Shown here piece by piece: positions 36,331-48,181 of a stretch of DNA of 64,000 nt. This DNA comes from Sipunculus nudus. Taxonomy: Eukaryota > Annelida > Sipuncula > Golfingiida > Sipunculidae. The position numbers were made by a program, and so were the translations under genes. The stretch's first letter is position 1. The number at the start of each line of letters is the position of its first letter. The notes under the pieces were generated by a model, which worked only from the letters and a program-made list of their open reading frames with translations, made no database searches and was not told the DNA's origin. The DNA lies in assembly GCA_026874595.1 (NCBI GenBank), contig CM049309.1, positions 26,727,033-26,791,032 on the forward strand. Direction: 5' to 3'.

Positions 36331-36526
36331 CATGGGACCCATGGGTCAAATCGTTCAGCTGAATTTTGGAAAATATTAGTAACTGCAAAATATTTTTATT
36401 TCTTTTGGTTTTTCATGTATATTATCATTTGAAAAGCTATGAGAAAATGGCCCTGCTAAAATTAAACTCTGTAAATTATAGGATAATGGACATGAGCTAA
36501 ACCATTTAGTGATGCACCAAGGGAAA
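36331..36526 (-). mobile_element. D-b2: left end of a D-b copy, cut by the next copy
   Basis: Catgggacccatgggtcaaa followed by cgttcagctgaattttggaa matches D-b1. After 196 bp, at ccaaggga, a second D-b left end starts; the two 196-bp stretches are near duplicates. Confidence 0.65.
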
Positions 36527-36770
36527 CAAGGGACCCGTGTCTCACATTGCTCAGCTGAATTTTGGAAAATATAAGTAACTGCAAAATATTTTTATTTCTT
36601 TTGGTTTTTCATGCGTATTATCATTAAAAAGCTATGAGAAAATGGCCCTGCTAAAATGAAACTCTGTAAATTATAAAATAATGGACATGAGCTGAACCAT
36701 TTAGTGATGCACCAAGGGAACAAATAGACCTACAGTAAGTGTTATATAAAAGTAACATTTCATAAACAAA

Positions 36771-39620
36771 CTAGACATTTCTTGGCACCGCAGGTGCCAG
36801 AGTATCCCCAGACATAGTAGCCCCCCCCCTTTAAGAACAGACCCCCATTTTTAGCAGCATATACTTGCTGCATATACAGCATATATCTTGTTGAAGATGT
36901 TGGTCCTGTGACCTTGACCTTTTTAAAGATGTGTCCTGTGACCTTGATCTTTGACCTCATGACCCCAAAATCAATTTGGGTCTTGCTTTTCCAATGGGAC
37001 ATATGCAAGTCAAGTTTGAAATCTATACATCAATATAGCAGGAATGATCATCCAGAAACTAATTTTTTTTACAGGTGGCTCCTGTGACCTTCACCTTTGA
37101 CCTTGTGACCTTAAATTGATAGTTTTCTTCCTCTCTTAACAGGAGAACTATATGTGCAAGATGAAAGATCTGAGATGAAATGTTTGGCTGAAAATGCATC
37201 CACATCTTTTTAAAAATGTGTCCTGTGATCTTGACCTTTGACCTTCTGACCTCAAAATTAATTTTGGTCTTGCTTTTCCAATGGGACAAATACAAGTGAA
37301 GTTTGAAAACCATACATCAATAAAAGCAGGAATTATCATCCAGAAACTAATTTTTGGACAGATGGCTCCTGTGACCTTCACCTTTGACCCTGTGACCTCA
37401 AAATTGATAGGGGTTTTTCACTCTTGGCAGGTGAACTATATGTGCATGATGAAAGATCTGAGATGAATTGTTTGGCTGAAAATGCATCCACAATCTTTAT
37501 AAAGATGTGTCCTGTGACCTTGACCTTTGACCTCATGACCCCAAAATCAATTCGGGTCTTGCTTTTCCAATGGGTCAAATACAAGTCAAGTTTGAAATCC
37601 ATACATCAATAAAAGAAGGAATTATCATCCAGAAACTAATTTTTGGACAGATGGCTCCTGTGACCTTCACCTTTGACCTTGTGACCTCAAAATTGATAGG
37701 GTTCTTCCTCTCTTGGCAGGTGAGCTATATGTGCAAGATGAAAGATCTGAGATGAAATGTTTGGCTGAAAATGCATCCACATCTTTTTAAATATGTGTCC
37801 TGTGACCCTGACCTTTGACCTTATGACCCCAAAATCAATTCAGGTCTTGCTTTTCCAATGGGACATACACAAGTCAAGTTTGAAATCCATACATCAATAA
37901 AAGCAGGAATTATCATCCAGAAACTAATTTTTCGACAGATGGCTCCTGTGACCTTCACCTTTGACCTTGTGACCTCAAAATTGATAGGGGTCTTCCACTC
38001 TTAGTAGGTGAACTATATGTGCAAGATGAAAGATCTGAGATGAATTATTTGGCTGAAATTGCATCCACAACCTTTTTAAAGAGGTTTCCTGTGACCTTGA
38101 CCTTTGACCTCATGACCCCAAAATCAATTCGGGTCTTGCTTTTCCAATGGGTCAAATACAAGTCAAGTATGAAATCCATACATCAATAAAAGAAGGAATT
38201 ATCATCCAGAAACTAATTTTTGGACAGATAGCTCCTGTGGCCTTGACCTTTGACCTTGTGACCCCAAAATTTATATGGATTATCCACCATTGGCAAGTGA
38301 GCTATATATTCAAGATGGAAGACCTGGGATGAAAGTTTGGCTTAAAATGCATCCACATCTTTTTAAAGATGTGTCCTGTGACCTTGACCTTTGACCTCAT
38401 GCCCCAAAATCAATTTGGGTCTTGCTTTTCCAATGGGACATATACAAGTCAAGTTTGAAATCCATACATCAATAAAAGCAGGAATTATCATCCAGAAACT
38501 AATTTTTGGACAGATGGCTCCTGTGACCTTCACCTTTGACCTTGTGACCTCAAAACTGATAGGGGTCTTCCTCTATTGGCAGATGACTTATATGTGCAAG
38601 ATGAAAGGTCTGAGATGAAATGTTTGGCTGAAAATGCATCCACAATCTTTTTAAAGATGTTTCCTGTGACCTTGACCTTTGACCTCATGACCCCAAAATC
38701 AATTGGAGTTTTGCTTTTTCAATGGGACATATATAAGTCAAATTTGAAATCAATACATCAATAAAAGCAGGAATTATCATCCAGAAACTAATTTTTGGAC
38801 AGATAGCTCCTGTGGCCTTGACCTTTGACCTTGTGACCCCAAAATTTATATGGATCATCCACTATTGGCAAGTGAGCTATATATTCAAGATGGAAGACCT
38901 TGGATGAAAGTTTGGCTTAAAATGCATCCACAGTATCTTTTAAAATGCCAGTCCAGTGACCTTGACCTTTGACCTCATGACCCTAGAACCTATAGGGTTC
39001 TTACTTTAGTGGTGGGCCATACATAAGTCATGTTTGAAATCCATATGGCTATCAACACTGGAGATATCATAAGAGGTGTGTGATTTTCACCATATATGGC
39101 AATATTCAAGGTCAAGGCCACTATCATAGGAAAGGTCATGACCCAAATTTAAATAAACATCATCCAATAACCCATACCTATGTATATGCATAATATAAAA
39201 GAAATCTGTCCATTAGTTTTTGACTTATAATGCTCACAGTACTGTAAGGTGGCAATTTTGGGGGTATTAAACGGCATGAAAACAAGTAAAGAATAATAGG
39301 TGGCGCCACCATTTTCTGGAACATGACAACCCTATCCATGATCTTCCATCAACTTGAATTTGGGATAAATCCATGCAAGATTTCTTGAGATATTAAAGAA
39401 TTTGTGTGATTTTTCCCAAAATTGGACCTATTCAAGGTCAGGGACACTTTCCTAGTAAAGGTCATGACCTCATTTTAAATAGGCGTCGTCCTCTTACCCA
39501 TATCTATACATATACCAAGTTTGATAAAGTTCCGTGAAATATTTTTCGGGTTATTGCGCCAACAAGATTTATATGCGGCGGCGGCGGCGGGACCGGTATG
39601 AAAACATACTGGGGATACAA
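36771..39620 (-). mobile_element. B2: complete B-family element in D-b3
   Basis: The left end is CTAGACATTTCTTGGCACCG with the TGGCACC-gca-GGTGCCA hairpin and gtatccccagaca; the right end is actggggatacaa. The host reads cataaacaaa / taatgtgtgaag, matching the intact sequence ataaacaaataatgtgtgaa at 5442-5462. The insertion is therefore exactly between A and T without duplication. The core has about ten 290-bp dimers. Confidence 0.9.
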
Positions 39621-40888
39621 TAATGTGTGAAGGTAATTAAGTTTTCAAAAAATAAATATATGGCCCCATATGAGTTAAAAATTAATCCCACAAAGTTTGA
39701 CCAATATTCCTAATTTTAATACTAAGCTGACAGTGTTATTCACACCTAGGCCCTGCCAACTTTAAGAGATATGAATGAAATGCTACAAAGTATTTATATC
39801 TTCTTAAATCTTGTCAGTTAGCACTTACATTAGATTCTAATATTTTATCCATTTAAATATTAGGATTAAATTCCTCAAATTTGTTTCTTTAAAAATACAA
39901 AAATTGTCCAAGTCTCATCAAAAAGAATTTATTTAACATTAAAATTATAAGATTCATCTTGTTTATTAGTGCTGTGTATTGAAGGGGTGGGTGGGGGGTC
40001 TCCGTTGTTACTGCTCATTGCTGAAAAAAATGTTAATTTTAAGATTCATCTAGTTCATAGTACAGGTCTGTCAACAGAATGGGGTGGGGGGTGGGGGGGC
40101 TCCCTGTGGTATGGTATTAACTGCAGACAGCCTGATCAAGCTCAACTCAGTGGAGAGAGTGCTTGCCCTAGTGATGGGATTGCAAAACATTATGCCAACA
40201 ACAAAATTCAATAACTAGCTTAATTTTGCAGCTTTTATTTCAAATTAAAGATTTCAACAGATTAAATCTTTATGTGCACATGCTGTGAAAATTAAATCCA
40301 CAGTACTTACAGGAAAAAAAAACATGCTGTGGACAAAGTTGGGGAAAATTTAAGGTACCAATTTTTTATTTTTGCTAATATTTAAAAACATTTAAAAGAT
40401 TTTGATCTTATTTTGGGTATACAATTTAATTTTGATTAATTAAAGTTATATTACTGGAAAAAAGGGTCCTTAGCTTTAACATGTTTTGTGTTAAGCGATC
40501 AAATATCTTTCCTGAGTTTTTACAAAAAGTATTATGTTTGAGCCCATAACTTTTTTAAATTATACAATACAGACCTTATTTCTGGCATGTACATAGGAAC
40601 TATATAGAGGAATATTTATGGTAAATATGAGGAAAAATAGATGAGTGGTTTAGATATTAGGCAGTCCTGAAGTGTGAAAATAGGTTTTTAATAAAAAATT
40701 GAGGTTTTTCCTTAATTTCTCAAAGGAACGAAGTCGCAAAGACCCAAAAACGTAGCGTGGCCAAAGTTGGGAAAATTTAAGGTACCAATTTTTTATTTTT
40801 GCTAATATTTAAAAAAATTTAGAAGATTTTGATCTAATTTTGGGTATACAATATAATTTTGATTAATTAAAGTTATATTACTAAAAAA

Positions 40889-42243
40889 CTAGATGTGTCA
40901 GAATGACACGAATGCCCCCGCCTGGGGCAAATTAGAAACATTTGTTAAATTTTGAAAAAATTTTTAAGTTCAGGAGGTGTCATATGGTCAAAAGTAGGTC
41001 AACAAGGGCAAAATGCAAACTCGATCTGTTACGGGTCATTATCAAGCAACACACCAAAAATCAGGCCAGTATCTGCAGGCACTGTGAAAAAAAGTCCATA
41101 CATGTGCATTTTTCATAAAAATTTCTGTCTTTAATGAAATTTTCTATGTTTAGGAGCCGTAAGACAATGAAAAGTTGGTCAACAGGCATGAAACGCGAAC
41201 TTGATCTGCAACTGTCATTATCTGCCCACACATAAAAAATCAGGGTGGTATCTGCAGGCATTGAGGAAAAAAGTTGGTACATATGCATTTGTTATGAAAA
41301 TTTCTATTTTTCATGAAACTTTCTGTTCAGGAGCAGTCAAATGGTCAAAAGTAGGTCAAATGGGACAAAAAAAGAACTTGATCTGTAACTGGTCATTATC
41401 TGCCTACACACCAAAAATCAAGCCCGTATCTGCAGGCATTGCGAAAAAAAGTCCATACATGTGCACTTTTTTATGAAATTTTCTATGTTAGACCACCATG
41501 AAACGGTCAAAAGTAGGTCAACTGGGACAAAACATGAACTTGATCTGTAACTGGTCATTATCTGCCTACACACCAAAAATCAGGCCAATATCTGCAGGCA
41601 TTGCGAAAAAAGTCCGTACATGTGTATTTGTCATGAAAATTTCTATTTTCATGAAATTTTCTATGTTCAGGAGCCGTAAAAAAGTCAAAAGTAGGTCAAC
41701 TGGGACGAAACGCGAACTCGATCTGTAACTGGTCATTATCCACACACACACCAAAAATCAGGCCAATATCTGCAGGTACTGCGAAAAAAGGTCCGTACAT
41801 GTATATTTGTCATGAAAAATTTATATTTTTCATGAAATTTTCTAAGTTTAGGAGCCGTAAAATGGGCAAAAGTAGGTCAACCGGGATGAAACGCGAACCT
41901 GATCTGTAAGTGGTCATTATCTGCCCACACACCAAAAATCAGGCCAATATCTGCAGGCATTGCAAAAAAATACTGTACATGTGTATTTGTCATGAAAATT
42001 TATATTTTTCATGAAATTTTCTAAGTTAAGGAGCCGTAAAACGGTCAAAAGTAGGTCAACTGGGACGAAACGCGAACTCGATCTGTAACTGGTCATTATC
42101 TGCCAACACACCAAAAATCAAGCCAATATCTGCAGGCATTGCGAAAAAAAGTCCGTACAACTGTTTTATTTCGGATGAATGGAAGGACGGAATGACGGAC
42201 ATGGGTAAAACTATATGCCCCGGCCACTTTGTGGCGGGGGCAT
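40889..42243 (-). mobile_element. C2: compact C-family element
   Basis: The left end is CTAGATGTGTCAGAATGACA followed by cgaatgcccccgcc; the right end is gtggcgggggcat. It has about seven ~180-bp monomers (ggtcattatct at 41391, 41553, 41731, 41912, 42091). It is inserted in a D module (ttatattacta, then aaaaagtccttagc). It is the cleanest C copy in the window. Confidence 0.88.
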
Positions 42244-42297
42244 AAAAAGTCCTTAGCTTTAACAGGTTTTGTGTTAAGTGATCAAATTAATTCCTGA

Positions 42298-42700
42298 TAG
42301 CTCCAGCCGTTTCTAAGATTGTAATTTTAGTATGATTTTTTTGACAGATGACTAAGTTCAACTAGCTGTAACTCAGCCAAAAATCACCGAACTTTAACCA
42401 TTCGAACAAACTTGAGAAAGATTGTTCCAGGGATCATTTCTGTGAAATATTGGACAATTTGGCTGAACAGTTTCGGAGAAGAAGATTTTTAAAGCTTTTT
42501 TAGCTTTTTCCCTATAAAACCTAAGAAAATGCAGTTAGCCAAAAAATAATCAAAATCTAATGGAGTTTTTTAGATGACTAATTTTTTGCATAAAATTTCG
42601 TGATGCTAACTCTTGCTGTTTTCAAGATAGTATAGGTTAACGTACAGACGCCGGACGCCGGACGACACCACACCATAGCATAAGCTCACAGGTTCACTAA
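42298..42700 (-). mobile_element. H-family 3' remnant
   Basis: It shares actcagccaaaaatcaccga, ggatcatttctgtgaaatat, ggacgacaccacaccat and ctcacaggttcactaa with H1 and H2. The left part is lost at the D-b3 junction. Confidence 0.7.
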
Positions 42701-43000
42701 AAAGCACTCTTCTTCATTCTTATTTAGAATTCTTTGTGAAATAAAGAATATCCATATTAGTCCATGTTAGCTCTGAATCGCAACTGTCTCACTCAAGTAC
42801 AAAACCTTAGTCTAGTGACTTACCGGGACCTTTGGCTTTGGAGGTATCCATTCCTTAGCAATGTATTTCTTCTGTTCATACTTGGATCTGATAAAGGCTT
42901 CCAGGGCTCTGAGTATATGTCAAGGGACTTAGCCTTCAACTTGTACACACATTACACTTACACTAATTTACTTTGTCACAGCAAAATTATGTTGCAATGT
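42701..43000. other. Non-repeat island with SMAP exon
   Basis: About 300 bp without other copies in the window. It contains the exon at 42824-42908 and is bounded on the right by the hAT target duplication. The antisense reading frame over it is not a gene. Confidence 0.7.
42824..42908 (-). CDS. SMAP: Next exon of the SMAP-family ArfGAP gene
   Basis: On the minus strand this 85-nt exon follows an acceptor (catatactcag) and ends at a strong donor GTAAGT. Its first base A completes the TC left by the exon at 56166-56251, giving serine. It then reads ALEAFIRSKYEQKKYIAKEW followed by IPPKPKVP and ends on a codon boundary. The FIR.KYE.KKY motif directly after RRPQTD is the signature of SMAP proteins and separates them from other ArfGAP subfamilies. 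The tail turns proline and lysine rich where the ordered domain ends. The matching phase across a 13.3-kb intron is strong evidence that both exons belong to one gene. The exon lies in a short non-repeat island (42701-43000) between an H-element remnant and a hAT element. Confidence 0.92.
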
Positions 43001-43008
43001 ATTAATAC
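43001..43008. repeat. Left target site duplication of the hAT element
   Basis: ATTAATAC, identical to 46928-46935. Confidence 0.9.
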
Positions 43009-46000
43009 CACAGATGGGTCCAAAGTAACTGTAATTGAGGTAATTGTAATTACAATTACTTTTTTAAGTAATTGTACTTGTAATTGATTACATTTTGAAA
43101 TCCTGAAAAGTAATTGTACTTGTATTCGATTACTTTTGAAAAGTAATTGTTTGAACAATTACTTTTCAATTACTTTCAAGTTCTGTTGTTATTCTCAGGA
43201 ATAATACCATCAAATTGTCCATGTTATTGAGGCATAACTCTCTGCCAACCTGTATTGCTGAACAGCTCACTTTGAGTTCAATTGGTTGTTGGTGGGACTA
43301 AGAATTTTAAAGAGCTATTACTAAAACAGATCTGCTCATGGATCTGCTCTTAATGCTATGCAGTGAAGAATTTTTAACCTGCTAATCTGAATTATCAAAC
43401 ATGGATCAAGACACCCACTCTGTGGTGTAGGACCACTTCACCAGACAACTAGCTACTGGTTAGTTGTCTCTCAAGGCCAAGTGCTAGCACTATCACAAAC
43501 CTTACTGTTTGTCAAAGTCTGCAACATCAAACTTGCTCAAACATCAGGAGGTAAGCTTTCACAGTCACTGAGGGGTAGCTTGTTATTTCGAAGAGAAATA
43601 TATCAACTTTTTACCGCCATTGTATTGATCATTTTTCTGAAATGCACAAATGGTGTATACTTTCGAAATAACAAATGCAGTGGCATGGACTATAGGCACT
43701 GTATATTTAATTGAATTATTGAACTGAACTGGTAGCATAAGATATTATTTAATTTTAATTCATTATGTATTGTATATATCACGGATGGGGTAAAATGTGA
43801 GAGTAATATACAATTACAGCATTCAAAGTAATGGTATTGCTAAAGATATAAAAAAATGTTTATACTTTCTTAGTACACAAAGCTCATATTACTATAGAAC
43901 TATTACTTCACATGCCCTGCTAGATGGCCAGATAATGCAAGTCTGATTTATTATAGTCCTGTTATCACCTGGTCTACAACTGACTGTCAGGACACAAGTT
44001 TGCCAGCTGTTAGATACTAGGGAAATAGTGCATGATGCTAATCAATATTTACTGAATAGATCAGTTCACATACAGAGATTACCAACTATCTTGCCTTTGA
44101 TAAGTTAGTCTTAATTAGTGATTGCATGCCCAATGCACAGGGGTGCTCATCGTGCAGCGAAGCTATACTCTGTTATTATGAGGCTCATTTTAATGGGCAA
44201 ACATCAGGTAGGTAATAGTAGTAACTAAGATTAATAGACTATTACAGCTTTTTTCTTGTTATAGAAATAAACCCAAACATATCAGCTGAAATAGTAACTA
44301 GACATTTCTTGGCACCGCAGGTGCCAGAGTATCACTAGACATAGTAGGCCCCCCCCTTTAAGAATAGACCCCCATTTTTAGCAGCATATACTGACACTTG
44401 GCATATTTATTGTTTCTTCCATCTAACAATCCACAGTCTTGTTTAAGATGTTGGTCCTGTGACCTTGATCTTTTTAAAGATGTGTCCTGTGACCTTGACC
44501 TTTGACCTCATGACCCCAAAATCAATATGCAAGTCAAGTTTGAAATCTATACATCAATAAAGCAGGAATTATCATCAAGAAACTAATTTTTTTGGACAGA
44601 TGGCTCCTGTGACCTTCACCTTTGACCTTGTAACCTCAAAATTGATAGTGTTCTTCCTCTCTTGGCTTGAGAACTATATGTGCAAGATGAAAGATCTGAG
44701 ATGAAATGTTTGGCTTAAAATGCATCCACATCTTTTTAAAGATGTGTCCTGTGACCTTGGACCTCATGACCCCAAAATCAATTTGGGTCTAGCTTTTCCT
44801 ATGGGACATATACAAGTCAAGTTTGAAATCCATACATCAAAAAAAGAAGGAATTATCATTCAGAAACTAATTTTTGGACAGATGGCTCCTGTGACCTTAA
44901 CCCTTTGACCTTGTGACCTCAAAACTGATAGGGGTCTTCCTCTCTTGGCAGGTGAACTATATGTGCAAGATGAAAGATCTGAGATGAAATGTTTGGCTGA
45001 AAATGCATCCAAAATCTTTTTAAAGATGTGTCCTGTGACCTTGACCTTTGACCTCATGACCCAAAATCAATTTGGGTCTTGCTTTTCCAATGGGACATAT
45101 ACAAGTCAAGTTTGAAATCCATACATCAATAAAAGCAGGAATTATCATCCAGGAACTAATTTTTGGACCGATGGCTCGTGTGACCTTCACCTTTGACCTT
45201 GTGACCTCAAAACTGATAGGGGTCTTCCTCTATTGGCAGATGACTTATATGTGCAAGATGAAAGGTCTGAGATGAAATGTTTGGCTGAAAATGCATCCAC
45301 AATCTTTTTAAAGATGTGTCCTGTGACCTTGACCTTTGACCTCATGACCCCAAAATCAATTGGAGTTTTGCTGTTACAATGGGACATATATAAGTCAAAT
45401 TTGAAATCAATACATCAATAAAAGCAGGAATTATCATCCAGAAACTAATTTTTGGACATATAGCGCCTGTGGCCTTGACCTTTGACCTTGTGACCCCGAA
45501 ATTTATATGGATCATCCACTATTGGCAAGTGAGCTATATATTCAAGATGGAAGACCTTGGATGAAAGTTTGGCTTAAAATGCATCCACGGTATCTTTTAA
45601 AATGCCAGTCCAGTGCCCTTGACCTTTGACCTCATGACCCTAGAACCTATAGGGTTCTTACTTTAGTGGTGGGCCATACATAAGTCATGTTTGAAATCCA
45701 TATGGCTATCAACACTAGAGATATCATAAGAGGTGTGTGATTTTCACCATATATGGCAATATTCAAGGTCAAGGCTACTATCATAGGAAAGGTCATGACC
45801 CAAATTTAAATAAACATCATCCCATAACCCATACCTATGTATATGCATAATATAAAAGAAATCTGTCCATTAGTTTTTGACTTATAATGCTCACAGTACT
45901 GTAAGGTGGCAATTTTAGGGGTATTAAACGGCACGAAAACAAGTAAAGAATAATAGGTGGCGCCACCAGTTTCTGGAACATGACAACCCTATCCATGATC

Positions 46001-46927
46001 TTCCATCAACTTGATTTTGGGTAAATCCATGCAAGATTTCTTGAGATATTAAAGAATTTGTGTGATTTTGCCCAAAATTGGACCTATTCAAGGTCAAGGA
46101 CACTCCTAGTAAAGGTCATGACCTCATGTTAAATAGACGTCGTCCTCTTACCCATATCTATACATATACCAAGTTTGGTAAAGTTCCGTGAAATATTTTT
46201 TGGGTTATCGCGCCAACAAGATTAATATTCGGCAGCGGCGGGACCGGTATGAAAACATAGTATCCCCTGACTTTGTCTGGGGATACAATAATTGCAACAG
46301 AAGGCAAAGTTATATTTAGAGTAATACATGTACACTTATTTTCTATTCCCTGTTAGGTCATTAAGCAGATGAGCAAATGTTGCTTAACAGGCTCTGTTCT
46401 GTTACAGTGATCACCTATATGATGTACCGATTGTTAAGGCAAGTTATTATACAAATGGTAACCAGTGTTGCAACTTGTATGAGAGATATATTATATAATA
46501 TAACATATTGAACGAAACCCAACCCTGATATGTTCACATTTTTTCAGACTAAACATCCGGGAGTCGGCATGAGCAGAGAACTGTCTACACCAAACAAATA
46601 TGTAACACTGTTTAATGGTTTTGGAAAGACTGATGTATAGAGTGCATTCAGCACTGTGTGATACATTTTTTTTATCAGATTTTGATATGTGTGTTTATTG
46701 AAAATAAACAATGTACTACAAAGTTGTTTGTTGTCATGATCACAATGTAAATACCCTGAAAGCACAAAACTAATTGTAAAAGTAATTCCAATTACTTTAA
46801 AAGGTATTTGTAATTGTAATTGATTACTTTTTTGAAAACACAAAAGTAATTGTAATTGTAATCGATTATTTTTAAAAGTAATTGTAGTTGTAATCGATTA
46901 TTTTAAAATTATTTGGACCCAACCCTG
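43009..46927. mobile_element. Nonautonomous hAT element with 8-bp target duplication
   Basis: ATTAATAC occurs directly outside both ends (43001-43008 and 46928-46935). The ends CACAGATGGGTCC and GGACCCAACCCTG are inverted copies with three mismatches. Next to both lie runs of taattgtaattac type, as in many hAT elements with CAGGGTTGGG-like ends. The 3.9 kb includes a 2.0-kb B element at 44298-46289, so the original element is about 1.9 kb. The reading frames inside (77 and 99 codons) show no hAT dimerisation domain. Confidence 0.88.
44298..46289 (-). mobile_element. B3: B-family element nested in the hAT element
   Basis: The left end is CTAGACATTTCTTGGCACCG with hairpin; the right end is gtctggggatacaa, with the same tail as B1 (GGTGGCGCCACC near 45957, then a GC-rich gcggcgggacc block). 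The core has about four 290-bp dimers. It is very close to B2 in monomer sequence. Confidence 0.88.
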
Positions 46928-46935
46928 ATTAATAC
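46928..46935. repeat. Right target site duplication of the hAT element
   Basis: ATTAATAC, identical to 43001-43008. Confidence 0.9.
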
Positions 46936-47412
46936 ATAGTTCATTTTGGTTCACACATTTAACTAGAGGCTTTTATTTGGACATGACACACAGCTGAGTT
47001 GGAATCATCAGGTGGCATCATCATTCATGCATATTAGCTTAAGTTCATCAAAACCGATATGCACACCAAATCTGATGAAAATCAATCTAGCCATTCCTGA
47101 GGAATCTGGCTATTTGTGTGTATTTTTAAATTATTCTAGGGGGGGGGGGGTTTAAACAGGCTCAGTAACTCAAAGAATATAGGTCACAGTGACATAATTT
47201 CAGGTTTCTGAGGAGAACTTTTGAGGACCTCTCAGGATGCTTAGGTTCACGATTCTAGGCTTTATGGTTGTGTTTTGTGCCTTGTTAACGGAGTGCCGGC
47301 CAGCTGGACGACAGACAAAGCGTGATCTCTATAACTCAGATGAATTTCAGTCAAATTAGCTAAAAAAACTTACAAAGAATCAAATATTGGATCTTAGGTA
47401 TCAAATTTTCAA
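46936..47412. repeat. Flank of hAT plus an F-like unit
   Basis: The first 100-200 bp have no clear copies. From about 47125 an F unit is visible (attctaggggg, gaatataggtcacagtgaca, a ccggccagctggacgac block) ending near 47356 at tcaaattagctaa. No gene is seen. Confidence 0.5.
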
Positions 47413-47998
47413 CTAGAATATGGGTAGTCGACAAGCGACTACGTGTATCCGCCAAAATCAGAGTGGGACGGGTGAAGTGAGGCATGGATTGAGTAACAAG
47501 GGGAAATAGAGTGAGGTGTGTTGCATATTAGCATGGATGTCTGCAGCTGAAATGTGTATGTAGGTTGTGCCACCTACCACAAAATCCAGAAAGCTATCAA
47601 AGTTGTATACAAATGCAAAAAGTCAAACCACTGCCGAGATATGAGTAATTTTATTACATGGCAGACAAACAGACAGACCCTGTGCAAAAATGGTTGCAGG
47701 TGGCGCCACCAGTTTTGCGTATGATAAAGAGCTATGTGAGATCTATACACATGCAAAATTTTTAGGCCCAATCAGCCAAACGGTTCCCAAGATATGAGCT
47801 TGGACGTCTTCAGCGTAAATGTGAATGTAGGTGGCGCCACCTGCCTTTAAATCAAGAAAGCTATCCAAGATGTATAAACCTGCAAAATTTTAGGCAGATA
47901 AGTCAAACCAGTGCAGAGATATGAGTGATTTTATCCAACAGCAGACAAACAGACGGCCAAACGGTTTCCGAGATATGACCTTGGATGTCTGCAGCGTA
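47413..47998 (-). mobile_element. A3: A-family element, cut after about 590 bp
   Basis: The left end is CTAGAATATGGGTAGTCGAC followed by aagcgactac, with a perfect 7-bp stem and gtatccgcc. It carries two exact GGTGGCGCCACC (about 47699 and 47830). A-type sequence stops in gcgtaaacttgaa and F sequence begins (ggatatgggtaacagag), a recombination-like junction. Confidence 0.7.
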
Positions 47999-48181
47999 AA
48001 CTTGAAGGATATGGGTAACAGAGACCTAATTTCAGGTTTCCACAGACACTTTTCACGGGCCTCCTTGCATGACAAGAATGAAGATTCTGGGTCCAGTTGT
48101 TACAATTTGTACCTTGTTGAGAGATAACCACATCTTAAAAGGTCTCAAAAATAGAGACAATAATTCGTAAAAATTTGAAAA
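47999..48181 (-). repeat. F-unit fragment forming the left flank of H2
   Basis: It runs from ggatatgggtaacagagacc to ttcgtaaaaatttgaaaa, then stops exactly at the H2 end. The F unit resumes at 51759. Confidence 0.7.

Larger units (their letters stand above)
36527..42297 (-). mobile_element. D-b3: D-b copy hosting B2 and C2, right end lost
   Basis: The left end is caagggacccgtgtctcaca. Its body is split by B2 (36771-39620), continues to 40745, where a second module starts abruptly (aaaacgtagcgtggccaaag), and is split again by C2 (40889-42243). The module stops at about 42297 and H sequence follows, so the D end is missing. Confidence 0.65.
22591..42823 (-). other. Putative following intron (about 20.2 kb)
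   Basis: The donor at 42818-42823 (GTAAGT on the minus strand) is secure. The acceptor depends on the microexon at 22573-22590 being real. The interval is filled with F, D, B and C elements and one TIR element. I saw no other protein-coding segment with SMAP-like residues. Confidence 0.4.

Noticed and set aside
42764-43087. Plus-strand frame of 107 codons
   Set aside because: It is antisense to the SMAP exon and runs into the hAT terminal repeat.
43009-46927. Autonomous hAT transposase
   Set aside because: The 77- and 99-codon frames contain no recognisable DDE or dimerisation residues; the element is judged nonautonomous.
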